From assembly GCF_022374935.2 (NCBI RefSeq), contig NZ_CP092430.2:62001-126000 (forward strand): a stretch of 64,000 nt of DNA, in the 5' to 3' direction. The first letter of the stretch is position 1. The number at the start of each line of letters is the position of its first letter. The notes beneath the pieces are model-generated. The model worked only from the letters and a program-made list of their open reading frames with translations. It did not search any database and was not told where the DNA came from. Shown here in pieces: positions 16,636 through 25,102 of this stretch. Origin of the DNA: Mycolicibacter virginiensis (GTDB lineage: Bacteria; Actinomycetota; Actinomycetes; Mycobacteriales; Mycobacteriaceae). The position numbers were made by a program, and so were the translations under genes.

Positions 16636-18036
16636 TCAGCCCAGCAGAGCCTCGACGTCGAGCAGCTGCGACAGGTCGGTGAACTCGGCGCTGCCCGGCA
16701 GCGGCAGTGGCGCATCCTCGGGCGCGATTCCGCCCGACCCGAGCACATGCGTGATTCCCATTGCCAGGGTGTTGGTCACGTCGACCGTCAGACCGCCGAA
16801 GAAACCGTTGATCTGCTGGGCGACCTCGGCCAGCCCGCTGATCAAGAAGATGTCCTGGTCGGCGATCGATTGCAGGAATGCGTCGATCTGGGTCACAAAC
16901 TTGTCGAGGAAGTACGGCACGGACCCGGCCAGAGTCCGGATGGCCAGCGTTATGTCGTTGCCGATGTTCGGGTAGCCGTACATCGCGATGGCGTCGGTGA
17001 GCGCCTGCTTGAGATCGACGGGGGTGACGAGGCTGTCCAGGACGGTCGGGTCGAATGCCATTGAGACACCGTCGAAGTCCGAGCGCAACGGGATGCCGAA
17101 CAGCGACAAGATGGTCGGCGTGATGTCGGCGATCGAGTAGTTCAGGTTCTGGCTGCCGTCGGACGCATCATTGCCGGCTTGATCGAAGATGACGAACGAC
17201 GTCGTCTCATTGGGCGACTGGAAGCCGTGGCCGATGCTGAGACCGGGCAGGGTCACCGTCTGTTGGTGGCCGTGGTCGGTGGTGACGATGATCGACCAGT
17301 CGTCGCCGGTGATCGCCTGTACCTGAGCGATCGCGGCCAGGATCTGTTGGATATTGGCCCCGAGATTGATGATGGCCTGCATATATTCTTCGGACCCGCC
17401 GGCGAACGAGTGCCCGGCGTGATCGCCCTGCGACTGGTAGGAGAACAGGAAACTCGAGATGTCATCGGGGTTGTCCGCGGTGCCGAGGATCTGGGCGATG
17501 GTCAACGCGGTGACCAGCTCGTCGCTGTCGGCGGGGCTGTCCCCGGCCGGGACGAAGATGTTGTTGTCGACCGGGTAATTGCCGGCGTCGGCCAATTGGT
17601 TGAGGTACTCCCAGTTGCTGATGATCGTGGTGTCGATCTCCGGCTTGTTGTACTCGATCAGGTTGAACACCGACGGCCACGCGTTGTACGGCTCGGGCCG
17701 GAACAGATTGTTGTAGACCCCGTGCTTGTCGTCCCACACGCCGGTGAGGATCGTCGACCACGACGGCCCGGAGAGGGTGGTGTGGTTGGTCAGACTTGCG
17801 GTGCCGGTGATGCCCTGGTCCATCGCCGTTTTGAAGCCGCTGTCGTCGTTGTAGGCGTATTCCAGAACCTTGGCGAGGTTGACACCGTCGAGGCCGATCA
17901 GCAACACGTGCTCAGCGGTAAGCATCCAATCGGCGGTCACCGCCGACAGGCCCACCTGCGTGCCTACTGCCGCTCCCGTTCCGGCAACCATGCCGGCGAC
18001 GGCCACACCGCACAGAAACTGCTTCACCTTCGTCAC
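16636..18036 (-). CDS. Secreted alkaline-phosphatase-superfamily phosphodiesterase, paralogue 3
   Basis: A 466-residue protein; the middle region around NYSIADITPTILSLFGIP is nearly identical to paralogue 1, while the signal peptide matches paralogue 2, so recombination between copies is likely. The metal and nucleophile motifs are intact (LIGLDGVNL, NHTTLSGPSW, YQSQGDHAGHSFAGG, TTDHGHQQ). The GTG is at 18036. It is first of a two-gene operon. No lipobox is present, so it is secreted or held by the uncleaved signal. Confidence 0.82.
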   Translation of the reverse strand: MTKVKQFLCGVAVAGMVAGTGAAVGTQVGLSAVTADWMLTAEHVLLIGLDGVNLAKVLEYAYNDDSGFKTAMDQGITGTASLTNHTTLSGPSWSTILTGVWDDKHGVYNNLFRPEPYNAWPSVFNLIEYNKPEIDTTIISNWEYLNQLADAGNYPVDNNIFVPAGDSPADSDELVTALTIAQILGTADNPDDISSFLFSYQSQGDHAGHSFAGGSEEYMQAIINLGANIQQILAAIAQVQAITGDDWSIIVTTDHGHQQTVTLPGLSIGHGFQSPNETTSFVIFDQAGNDASDGSQNLNYSIADITPTILSLFGIPLRSDFDGVSMAFDPTVLDSLVTPVDLKQALTDAIAMYGYPNIGNDITLAIRTLAGSVPYFLDKFVTQIDAFLQSIADQDIFLISGLAEVAQQINGFFGGLTVDVTNTLAMGITHVLGSGGIAPEDAPLPLPGSAEFTDLSQLLDVEALLG

Positions 18037-18099
18037 GATCGATATCCCTCGCCAGAGTTACGCGGACCACTGGGCGGCAAGCCTAGCAGCTGACCCCCA

Positions 18100-18160
18100 G
18101 GAAAAACTCAGCTTTATGCCCAATTTTGCTCATTTACCCAGAAAGTTACTGAGGAATCTG
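18100..18160 (-). promoter_or_regulatory. Duplicated promoter region of phosphatase paralogues 3 and 2
   Basis: Counterpart of 15040-15100, with the words aactcagcttt, ctcattt and gttactgagga conserved. It lies 65-125 bases before the GTG at 18036. Confidence 0.5.
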
Positions 18161-18199
18161 GATTAACCGTCCAGATGTGACGCCGTAGAACGACTCCGG

Positions 18200-19249
18200 C
18201 TAGAGAACTTTCGCCCCACTGAGGAACGTGGCGCGAAACTGCATCACCCGGTATGGCCAACCTTGCGCGGTGTTCCACTGCGACACCATCAGGCCCACCC
18301 CGCCGGTGCGATCCACCCGGGAACCGGGCAGCACATAGCCGCCGTAGAGCTGCGCGACCCGGCCGCGTGCGTGATCTTCGTCGTCCCAACCGCTCCCAAC
18401 CAGCGGGCGCTGCAGCGGTGACCCGGTCAGTTCGGCGGTGGGGGACTCCAGCACTCGGTAACCCAGCGCGTAGCGCGACGATACGAACCCGCCCAGTACC
18501 CAGGTTCCGGGCGCCAGCCGTCGCAGCGACAGCTCGCCCCACGTCTCGCCAGGCGGGGTGATGGGCATCGGGGCTTGGCCCCAGGCCCGGCGCTCGCCGC
18601 GGTAGCCCCAGCCCGAGTACTTGCTCGGATCTCCAAGGTGGGCGGGACGCACCCTCCGCAGGATGACGCCTTTGTCGCGCTGGAAACCGGTCGAGACCAC
18701 ATACACCCAACCGTCCTCGGGGTCGTAGTCCCAGGACCAGCATTGGGCGTACCCGCCATGCAGTCGCGCGGGGAACCGCGCCCCCATGCTGTGCCAGGTG
18801 ATTCCGTTGTCGGCCGATTGCCAGATCTCGGTCCACGCCACCTTGCCGAACCCGCGATTGACGATCGCGTGCAGGTAGAGCGTCTGCTCCACCCGGAGCA
18901 GATCCGACGGGATCACGGTGCTGATGGCGTTGCGGTCCAGCCGTGAGGCCGGTTGGCGGTGTCGGTAGTGCCACAGCTGGCGGGCGTAGTGCGCATCAGG
19001 TCCGCCGGCTCGCTGGTAGCGCACCCGGTGGGTGGCGTCACCGGTACCGATCAGGATCACCGGGGATCGCCAATCGCCCTGGCCGACCCGCTCGCCGGCA
19101 AAGGTGTCACCGAACACCGACACCAGGGTGCCGTCAGGTGCCAGTACCGAGGCGCCCAGGTCCGCACACGTCACGCCCCACCGATCGGTGATGCCTGGAC
19201 CGGTGATGTCGGCCAGCTTCCCGGGGGTGTTCCGTGCGGCGGGGCCCAC
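18200..19249 (-). CDS. DUF4185 domain protein
   Basis: A 349-residue protein with the layout of the DUF4185 beta-propeller-like family: ITDRWGVTCADLG, FGDTFAG, SPVILIG, IWQSADNGITWHSMGARFP, YVVSTGFQRDKGVILRRV and GPVEL-type closing strands. The family resembles glycosidase/sialidase propellers, and members in mycobacteria are often exported, but this one has no clear signal at the GTG start (19249). It starts 3 bases after the TetR stop, so the two are co-transcribed. A link to the desaturase operon is possible through the shared regulator. Confidence 0.75.
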   Translation of the reverse strand: MGPAARNTPGKLADITGPGITDRWGVTCADLGASVLAPDGTLVSVFGDTFAGERVGQGDWRSPVILIGTGDATHRVRYQRAGGPDAHYARQLWHYRHRQPASRLDRNAISTVIPSDLLRVEQTLYLHAIVNRGFGKVAWTEIWQSADNGITWHSMGARFPARLHGGYAQCWSWDYDPEDGWVYVVSTGFQRDKGVILRRVRPAHLGDPSKYSGWGYRGERRAWGQAPMPITPPGETWGELSLRRLAPGTWVLGGFVSSRYALGYRVLESPTAELTGSPLQRPLVGSGWDDEDHARGRVAQLYGGYVLPGSRVDRTGGVGLMVSQWNTAQGWPYRVMQFRATFLSGAKVL

Positions 19250-19252
19250 CGC

Positions 19253-19978
19253 TCAGGGCTTGCTGCGCCAGCCGCCTGCGGCGACCGCGATCATCCGGAG
19301 TTGTTTGACGGCAACGTGTTTGATCTCGGCGAGGGTCTCGGCATCGGGGGCGTCCTCAATGGCCTCCGCGGTGACGATCATCGCGTTGACGAACAATCCC
19401 GCCAGGACGTTGAGATCCTCGGCGCTCCAAGCATTGAACCCGGGGAAACGCGCCAGATCCGTGGCCAGCTCGGAAGTGATCAGCCGGATCTCGGTGCGGA
19501 TCGCATAGCGCAGCACGGTCATCCCGCTGAAGCGTTCCCGATTGATGAATCGCCAGTACTCGTGGCGGGAGGCGACGCTGTCGACCAGGACTTCGACCGA
19601 GGACTCGATGACTCGACTGGGGTCCACCCCACCGGTCCGGGCGTCGCGCAGCGTCTCGCGCAGTGCCCGGAACGATTCGTCGATCAGCACCAGGCCCAGG
19701 GCGTCCATCGACTCGAAATGCCGGTAGAAGGCGGCCGGCACGATGTGGGCGGCGCGCGTCACCTCGCGCAGGCTCAGTGCGCTGAAACTGCGTTCGTCCA
19801 GGAGCGTGAGCGCCGCGTTGATGATCGCGCGACGGGTGGCTTCCTTGCGTTCCTCGCGCGAAACGCGCTCCGGCCGTTCTGGGCGGGGCGTGCGTTCGGG
19901 ACGGGTGACACGGGGAGGCCGTTCCGGCCGAGCTGGCCGCGCGCGCCCCGACCGTGAATTCGGCGTACGACTGTTCAC
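19253..19978 (-). CDS. TetR-family regulator of the desaturase operon (DesT-like layout)
   Basis: About 241 residues from the GTG at 19978. An unusual basic, proline-rich N-terminal tail (repeated RPER units, residues 5-45) precedes the TetR helix-turn-helix (LSLREVTRAAHIVPAAFYRHF, about 68-90). The C-terminal ligand domain is of the type that binds fatty acyl compounds. It is transcribed away from a reductase and desaturase pair, the same arrangement as DesT with desCB in Pseudomonas, where DesT senses acyl-CoA saturation. Palindromes at 19974 and 20023 are likely its operators. An ATG at 20047 is possible but lies inside the operator. Confidence 0.75.
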   Translation of the reverse strand: MNSRTPNSRSGRARPARPERPPRVTRPERTPRPERPERVSREERKEATRRAIINAALTLLDERSFSALSLREVTRAAHIVPAAFYRHFESMDALGLVLIDESFRALRETLRDARTGGVDPSRVIESSVEVLVDSVASRHEYWRFINRERFSGMTVLRYAIRTEIRLITSELATDLARFPGFNAWSAEDLNVLAGLFVNAMIVTAEAIEDAPDAETLAEIKHVAVKQLRMIAVAAGGWRSKP

Positions 19979-19987
19979 TGTTGTGAA
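19974..19987. promoter_or_regulatory. Operator-like palindrome TTCAC-tgtt-GTGAA
   Basis: A perfect 5-bp inverted repeat overlapping the GTG start of the TetR gene. It shares the TTCAC/GTGAA half-site with the palindrome at 20023, so it is probably a second operator for autoregulation. Confidence 0.55.
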
Positions 19988-20022
19988 GCGTAACACAGCG
20001 GGCAAATAGCCCTTGACTCGTC

Positions 20023-20038
20023 GTGAACAAGTGTTCAC
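20023..20038. promoter_or_regulatory. Operator palindrome GTGAACA-ag-TGTTCAC
   Basis: A perfect 7-bp inverted repeat 10 bases before the ATG at 20048, with an additional TGTTCACT half-site over that start codon. A TTGACT box (20013-20018) sits just upstream, so bound repressor would block the reductase-desaturase promoter. Confidence 0.7.
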
Positions 20039-20047
20039 TGTGTACAT

Positions 20048-21103
20048 ATGTTCACTCAAACTTTGACGCGGCGGGTTCTGGGCTCCAGCCTGGTCGATCT
20101 GCTCACCGGTCCGCACGGGGTCGACCGCTACACCGAGCTGGTGTCGCCGACGTGGACCCAGAACGACGCCCGTGCCCGGGTCGTCGCAGTCCGGCGCTCC
20201 ACCCCGCGCAGCGTGACCCTGCTGCTGGAACCCAACGACGCGTTTCCCGGCTTCAAGTCGGGACAACACGTCAACCTGTCCGTCGACATCGACGGGCGCC
20301 GGCGCACCCGGTGCTACTCGCCGGCAAGCGCAGAAGGCCAACGGCTTCTCGAGCTCACCATCGGCCGCCACGAAGGGGGCCTGGTCTCCGAGCACCTGTA
20401 CCGCAACGCCCGGCCCGGCATGGTCGTCGGACTGGAGAAGGTCGGCGGCGATTTCGTGCTCCCCGCCATCCGGCCGCGCCGCATTCTGCTGATCTCCGGT
20501 GGCAGCGGTATCACCCCGGTGATGTCGATGCTGCGCACCCTGCAAGCCGAGCAATATGCGGGCCGGGTGAGCTTCATCCACTACGCCCGCAGCCGCGAAG
20601 AGGCCTGCTACCACGACGAGCTCGCCGCCATGCCCCGAGTTCGGGTGCTGCACGGCTACACCCGCACTCCCAACGACGGCGACCTGCAGGGCTACTTCGA
20701 TGCCGAGCATCTTCAGGCCGCGATGCCGAACCCCGACGCGGTGTACGTGTGCGGGCCGCCGGCCCTGGTGGCGGCGGTGCGCGAGCAGTGCCCCGACACG
20801 ATCTCAGAAAGCTTCGTGCCGCCGGTCTTCACAGTTCCGGCCAACCCGTCCGGTGGGCAGGTCAGCTTCCTCGGCAGCACCGTCTCGGTGGTCGACGACG
20901 GCCGGACCCTGCTGGAGCAAGCCGAAGCCGCTGGCCTGCAACCGACCAGCGGATGCCGAATGGGCATCTGCCACAGCTGCACGTGCCGCAAAACCGGTGG
21001 TGCGGTGCGCAACCTGATCACCGGCGCGATCTCCACCGCCGAGAGCGAAGACATCCAGATCTGCGTGTCAGTGCCCGTCGGCGACGTCGAAATCGATCTG
21101 TAG
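20048..21103 (+). CDS. Ferredoxin-reductase-type electron-transfer protein for the desaturase (Rv3230c-like)
   Basis: A 351-residue protein with three modules: an FAD domain (about 40-135, with RRTRCYSPAS as flavin motif), an NAD(P) domain (about 140-235, LLISGGSGITPVMSM and VYVCGPPALV) and a C-terminal plant-type [2Fe-2S] domain (about 265-351, with cysteines in SGCRMGICHSCTCRK and a final IQICVSVP). It passes electrons from NADPH to a di-iron desaturase. It lies 19 bases before the desaturase with an AAAGGAG site between them, a clear two-gene operon. M. tuberculosis has the same pair (Rv3230c and desA3). Confidence 0.85.
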   Translation: MFTQTLTRRVLGSSLVDLLTGPHGVDRYTELVSPTWTQNDARARVVAVRRSTPRSVTLLLEPNDAFPGFKSGQHVNLSVDIDGRRRTRCYSPASAEGQRLLELTIGRHEGGLVSEHLYRNARPGMVVGLEKVGGDFVLPAIRPRRILLISGGSGITPVMSMLRTLQAEQYAGRVSFIHYARSREEACYHDELAAMPRVRVLHGYTRTPNDGDLQGYFDAEHLQAAMPNPDAVYVCGPPALVAAVREQCPDTISESFVPPVFTVPANPSGGQVSFLGSTVSVVDDGRTLLEQAEAAGLQPTSGCRMGICHSCTCRKTGGAVRNLITGAISTAESEDIQICVSVPVGDVEIDL

Positions 21104-21122
21104 AAAACGAAAGGAGCCAACC

Positions 21123-22241
21123 ATGACGCAGTCAGTCCTCGAGCAGCCGCAGACCGAGCAGCCGCAGGCGCTCGAACAAACCCAGGCGCTCAAGCGATCG
21201 GACCTGCCGGCAAACCTCGACGCCTTCGGTGCCGAGCTCGATGCCCTCCGTCAGCGCGTCCTGGACGACCTCGGCGAGCGCGACGCCGACTACATCCATC
21301 GAATCATCAAGGCGCAACGCACCTTGGAGGTCGGCGGTCGCGCCCTGCTCTTCTTCAGCATCATCCCGCCGGCCTGGCTGGCAGGGACGGTGATGCTGGG
21401 ACTGTCGAAGATCCTCGACAACATGGAGATCGGCCACAACGTCATGCACGGTCAGTACGACTGGATGGGCGAACCGGCGTTGTACGGCAAGAATTTCGAG
21501 TGGGACAACGCCTGCCCGGGCGACCAGTGGCGGCACTCGCACAACTACATGCACCACACTCACACCAACATCGTCGGTATGGACCGGGATGTGGGCTACG
21601 GCATCCTGCGGATGAGCGACAAGCAGCCCTGGGAGCCCTACTTCTTGGGTAACCCGCTCTACGCCTTCCTGCTGATGGTGCTGTTCCAGTACGGCGTGGC
21701 GGTGCACGAGCTGGAGACCGAACGCATCCGGGCCGGCGAGATCGGTTTCGCCGACAAGAAGGAGATGCTGCTTGAGACCTGGCAGAAGGTACGTCGCCAG
21801 ACCCTCAAGGACTATGTCGCGTTCCCGCTGCTGGCCGGGCCGTTCGCGCCGCTGGTGTTCGCCGGCAACCTAACCGCCAACCTGATGCGCAACGTGTGGT
21901 CCTACACGATCATCTTCTGTGGGCATTTCCCGGACGGCACACAGGAATTCACCATCGAGGAGACCGAGAACGAGTCTCGCGGCATGTGGTATTACCGCCA
22001 GATCCTCGGTTCGGCGAACCTGACCGGCGGCAAGTGGTTCCACATCTTCAGCGGCAACCTGTCGTTCCAGGTGGAGCACCACCTGTTCCCCGATCTGCCG
22101 GCGCACCGCTACGCCGAAATCGCGCCGCAGGTGCGGGAAATCTGCGAGCGCTACGGCGTGCCGTACAACACCGGCCCGCTGCTCAAGCAGTTCGGCAGCG
22201 TGGTCCGCAAGATCTGCAAACTGGCGCTGCCCTGGAACTGA
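21123..22241 (+). CDS. Membrane acyl-CoA (stearoyl) desaturase, DesA3-like
   Basis: A 372-residue di-iron fatty acyl desaturase. The three histidine boxes are present: HNVMH (about residue 105), HSHNYMHHTH (about 138-147) and QVEHHLFPDLP (about 314-324). Hydrophobic spans lie near 75-100 and 175-195 and around 240-265. It would insert a double bond into a saturated acyl chain, using the reductase just upstream. It is shorter than the remembered DesA3 (about 427 residues), so it may be a paralogue and not the orthologue. A Gln/Glu-rich N-terminal segment (EQPQTEQPQALEQTQAL) is distinctive. Confidence 0.85.
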   Translation: MTQSVLEQPQTEQPQALEQTQALKRSDLPANLDAFGAELDALRQRVLDDLGERDADYIHRIIKAQRTLEVGGRALLFFSIIPPAWLAGTVMLGLSKILDNMEIGHNVMHGQYDWMGEPALYGKNFEWDNACPGDQWRHSHNYMHHTHTNIVGMDRDVGYGILRMSDKQPWEPYFLGNPLYAFLLMVLFQYGVAVHELETERIRAGEIGFADKKEMLLETWQKVRRQTLKDYVAFPLLAGPFAPLVFAGNLTANLMRNVWSYTIIFCGHFPDGTQEFTIEETENESRGMWYYRQILGSANLTGGKWFHIFSGNLSFQVEHHLFPDLPAHRYAEIAPQVREICERYGVPYNTGPLLKQFGSVVRKICKLALPWN

Positions 22242-22246
22242 GGGGG

Positions 22247-22459
22247 CTAGTCCACCCCGACGGTGACTTCCGTCGACTTGATGAACACCGTCGCGGGCTG
22301 GCCGACCTTGAGGGCGAGGTCGAGGGCGGCCTCGCGGGTGACCGACGAGGTGATCACCTGCTCGCCGCCGTCGAGCCGGATCTTGACCACGGCCATGACG
22401 GCGCCCACTTCGAGATCGGTGATGGTTCCGGTGAGTTGATTGCGCATGGAGAGCTGCAT
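22247..22459 (-). CDS. Mop/TOBE-domain molybdate-binding protein
   Basis: A 70-residue protein consisting of one TOBE/Mop domain (MRNQLTGTITDLEVGAVMAV through TVFIKSTEVTVGVD). Such molbindins bind molybdate or tungstate oxyanions in the cytosol for storage or homeostasis. The ATG at 22459 is in good context. It stands alone, convergent with the desaturase, and no molybdenum genes are nearby. Confidence 0.85.
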   Translation of the reverse strand: MQLSMRNQLTGTITDLEVGAVMAVVKIRLDGGEQVITSSVTREAALDLALKVGQPATVFIKSTEVTVGVD

Positions 22460-22504
22460 GGCGGTCCTCTTCGATTCTCGGTGCCCCGACAGATCAACGG
22501 TAGA

Positions 22505-23113
22505 TCAGGCCCGCGGGCCCAGCAGCGCAATCGACGCGTCGATGGCCGGCTCGGTGATGACGCCGATGTCTTTGCCGTCTTCGACGGCCAGTGCGGTCAG
22601 CTCGCGCAGGCCGCCCAGCAGAATCACCGCCAGCGCCGGACTCAGCGCCGGCAGATTCGCGCGGCGAAACCCGGGGCTGCCGCTGAGTTCGATCAGCAGG
22701 TTCGACATCAGCTCCAGGCCGCGACGCTGGGCCGGCCGGGCCACCTCGCCCAGTGACGGCATGTCGCGAATCCAGCTCAGCGTGATGGCCGGGCGAGCCC
22801 GAATCTGGGCGACGTAGGCCTGTACCGCCTGGCGGATCTGGACCTGCCAATCGGCCTCGGGGTCCACCTCGGCCCGGATCCGCAGCGCCAACTCCTCGTT
22901 GTCCACCCGCAGCAGTTCCAGGAGGCACTCTTCCTTGCTGGCGAAGTGGTCATAGAAGGTCCGTTTAGAGGTGCGGGCCGCGCGGACAATCTCAGCGACG
23001 GTGCTGGCCCGGTAGCCGCGCTCGGCGATCGAATCGGCCAGCCCGTCGAGCAATCGGTGCCGGTAGGGGTCGGCAGCGTTGGCCGCCGGGGTATCGACTG
23101 TAGGCATCGTCAT
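22505..23113 (-). CDS. TetR-family regulator divergent from cyp138 (Rv0135c-like)
   Basis: A 202-residue TetR protein with its helix-turn-helix in TVAEIVRAARTSKRTFYDHF (about residues 37-58) and an all-helical ligand domain. The divergent P450 start is 110 bases away, with two GGTAC-type palindromes between them that are its likely operators. The order TetR, P450, msrA matches Rv0135c-Rv0137c. Two in-frame ATGs (23113 and 23107) are equally possible. Confidence 0.85.
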   Translation of the reverse strand: MTMPTVDTPAANAADPYRHRLLDGLADSIAERGYRASTVAEIVRAARTSKRTFYDHFASKEECLLELLRVDNEELALRIRAEVDPEADWQVQIRQAVQAYVAQIRARPAITLSWIRDMPSLGEVARPAQRRGLELMSNLLIELSGSPGFRRANLPALSPALAVILLGGLRELTALAVEDGKDIGVITEPAIDASIALLGPRA

Positions 23114-23150
23114 CGCCGCACCTCCCTGCGCGTGAGCCTTGCCACTTGTT

Positions 23151-23166
23151 GGTACTTAAGAGTACC
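23151..23166. promoter_or_regulatory. TetR operator GGTACT-taag-AGTACC
   Basis: Perfect 6-bp arms between the divergent TetR and P450 genes, sharing the GGTAC half-site with the palindrome at 23182. The two centres are about 32 bases (three helical turns) apart, which suits two repressor dimers on one face. Confidence 0.7.
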
Positions 23167-23181
23167 GTGTCACGCAAGCGT

Positions 23182-23199
23182 TGGTACGCATCGGTACCA
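23182..23199. promoter_or_regulatory. TetR operator TGGTAC-gcatcg-GTACCA
   Basis: Perfect 6-bp arms, 24 bases before the P450 ATG, immediately upstream of its GGGAGG ribosome site. It is the partner of the palindrome at 23151. Confidence 0.7.
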
Positions 23200-23222
23200 G
23201 ATCTCACGTCGGGAGGCGTCGC

Positions 23223-24572
23223 ATGACCCACACGATGGCCGGCACGGCCGCGGACACCGTCGAAACCCCGGAATCACCGGCGATCAACCTGCCGCCCAGC
23301 GCGCGCGGGTTCAAGCTGATAGCGGGAGTGCTGTTCATCCTGTCCCGGCGCCGAGTGCTGCAACGCCTGACCGCCAGATACGGCGCCGCCTTTACCGTCG
23401 AGGTCCCGTTGTTCGGGCCGACCGTCATCGTCACCGAGCCCGACCTGGTCCGGCAGGTGATGCTGACCAATCCCGAAGATCTGGGCAACATCCAGCCCAA
23501 CCTGTCGCGGGTACTCGGCTCGGGTTCGGTGTTCGCGCTCGACGGCGCGGCGCATCGGCGCCGGCGCAACTTGCTGAGCCCACCGTTCCATGGCAAGAGC
23601 GTGCGCGCCTACGAGCAGATCATCGTCGAGGAGACCCTGCGCGAGATCGCCGAATGGCCCACCGGAAAGCCCTTCGAGACCTTCGGTCCGATGAACCGGA
23701 TCACCCTGAACGTCATCCTGCGGACCATCTTTGGAGCCCAAGGCGCTGAACTGGATCAGCTGCGGGCGCTCCTGCCCAAGTGGGTGACGCTGGGCTCTCG
23801 GCTGGCGGCCTTGCCGATTCCGATTCGCCGGTACGGTCGGTTCACCCCATGGGGCCGGCTGGAGGCATGGCGTGCTCACTACGACGTCATCCTGGACAAG
23901 CTGATCGCCGATGTCCGAGCCGACCCTGATTTCGAGAACCGATCCGACGTGCTGACGCTGCTGTTGCGTAGCAACCACGAAGACGGTACGACCATGACCC
24001 GCCAGGAGATCGGCGACGAGCTGCTGACCCTGCTTGCTGCCGGCCATGAGACCACGGCATCCACCATGGCCTGGGTCTTCGAGCGGCTGAGCCGCTACCC
24101 GGAATTGCTCGACGAACTGACTGCCGAAGCGGACGCTGGTGGAAACACGCTGCGGCGCGCCACGATTCGGGAAGTGCAGCGGGTGCGCACCGTGATCGAC
24201 TTCTCCGGACGGCATGTCTACGCGCCCAGCATCCAGATTGGCGAGTGGGTGATTCCGCGCGGCTACTCGGTGATCGTCGCCATCAACCAGGTCCACCAGA
24301 ACGCCGCCGCGTTCGATGATTCGCAGCGGTTCGACCCCAAGCGCTACATCAACGGCAGCCCGTCAGCGTTCGAGTGGATGCCGTATGGCGGCGGCACCCG
24401 GCGCTGCCCCGGCTCGACCTTCGCGAACCTGGAGATGGACGTGGTGTTGCGGACGGTGTTGGAGCGCTTGACCATCGAGACCACCACAGCGCCCGGCGAG
24501 AAGTACCACTCTCGCGGCGTGGCCTTCACGCCCAAGAATGGCGGACGGATCACGGTGCGCCGCCGGGACTGA
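23223..24572 (+). CDS. cyp138: Cytochrome P450, CYP138-like
   Basis: A 449-residue P450. The I-helix oxygen motif is AAGHETTAST (about residue 280), the K-helix ExxR is EVQR and the heme ligand loop is YGGGTRRCPG (Cys at about 396). The ATG at 23223 follows GGGAGG. Position between a divergent TetR and msrA matches cyp138 (Rv0136). The substrate of CYP138 is not established. The soluble form uses external ferredoxin and reductase. Confidence 0.82.
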   Translation: MTHTMAGTAADTVETPESPAINLPPSARGFKLIAGVLFILSRRRVLQRLTARYGAAFTVEVPLFGPTVIVTEPDLVRQVMLTNPEDLGNIQPNLSRVLGSGSVFALDGAAHRRRRNLLSPPFHGKSVRAYEQIIVEETLREIAEWPTGKPFETFGPMNRITLNVILRTIFGAQGAELDQLRALLPKWVTLGSRLAALPIPIRRYGRFTPWGRLEAWRAHYDVILDKLIADVRADPDFENRSDVLTLLLRSNHEDGTTMTRQEIGDELLTLLAAGHETTASTMAWVFERLSRYPELLDELTAEADAGGNTLRRATIREVQRVRTVIDFSGRHVYAPSIQIGEWVIPRGYSVIVAINQVHQNAAAFDDSQRFDPKRYINGSPSAFEWMPYGGGTRRCPGSTFANLEMDVVLRTVLERLTIETTTAPGEKYHSRGVAFTPKNGGRITVRRRD

Positions 24573-24578
24573 CCCCGG

Positions 24579-25085
24579 TTAGCGCTGCGGCTGCAGCTGC
24601 CAGTTCGGCCGGATGTAGTGGCAGGTGTAGCCTCCCGGGAACCGCTCCAGGTAATCCTGATGCTCGGGTTCGGCCTCCCAGAAATCCCCCGCGGGACTGA
24701 CCTCGGTCACCACCTTGCCCGGCCAGCGTCCGGAGGCCTCCACGTCGGCGATGGTGTCCAGCGCGATCTGGCGCTGCTCGTCGTCGAGGTAGAAGATCGC
24801 CGAGCGGTAACTGGTGCCGACGTCATTGCCCTGCCGGTTAGGCGTGGTCGGGTCATGGATGGCGAAGAAGAACTCCAGCAGGTTGCGGTAGTCGGTAGCC
24901 GTGGGGTCGTAGGTGATCTCGATGGCCTCGGCATGGGTGCCGTGATTGCGGTAGGTGGCATTCGGAACATTGGGGTCGCCGGTGTAGCCGACTCGGGTGC
25001 TCACCACGCCGGGCTGCTTGCGGATCAGATCCTGCATGCCCCAGAAGCAGCCGCCGGCCAGGATCGCTCTCTGGAAATTGGTCAT
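24579..25085 (-). CDS. msrA: Peptide methionine sulfoxide reductase MsrA
   Basis: A 168-residue protein with the catalytic GGCFWGMQ near the N-terminus (Cys13), VGYTGD, and FEFHDPTT-like [17 protein letters not shown]; all are hallmarks of MsrA. It reduces the S-epimer of methionine sulfoxide in proteins, with thioredoxin. It is convergent with cyp138 with 6 bases between stops, as in M. tuberculosis. Confidence 0.93.
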   Translation of the reverse strand: MTNFQRAILAGGCFWGMQDLIRKQPGVVSTRVGYTGDPNVPNATYRNHGTHAEAIEITYDPTATDYRNLLEFFFAIHDPTTPNRQGNDVGTSYRSAIFYLDDEQRQIALDTIADVEASGRWPGKVVTEVSPAGDFWEAEPEHQDYLERFPGGYTCHYIRPNWQLQPQR

Positions 25086-25102
25086 GCCCCGATTATCCGC
25101 AG

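Noticed and set aside
20045..20047. ATG start of the desaturase TetR inside the operator region
   Set aside because: It would overlap the divergent gene start and the operator; the residues added are not conserved-looking. The GTG at 19978 is preferred, though not proven.
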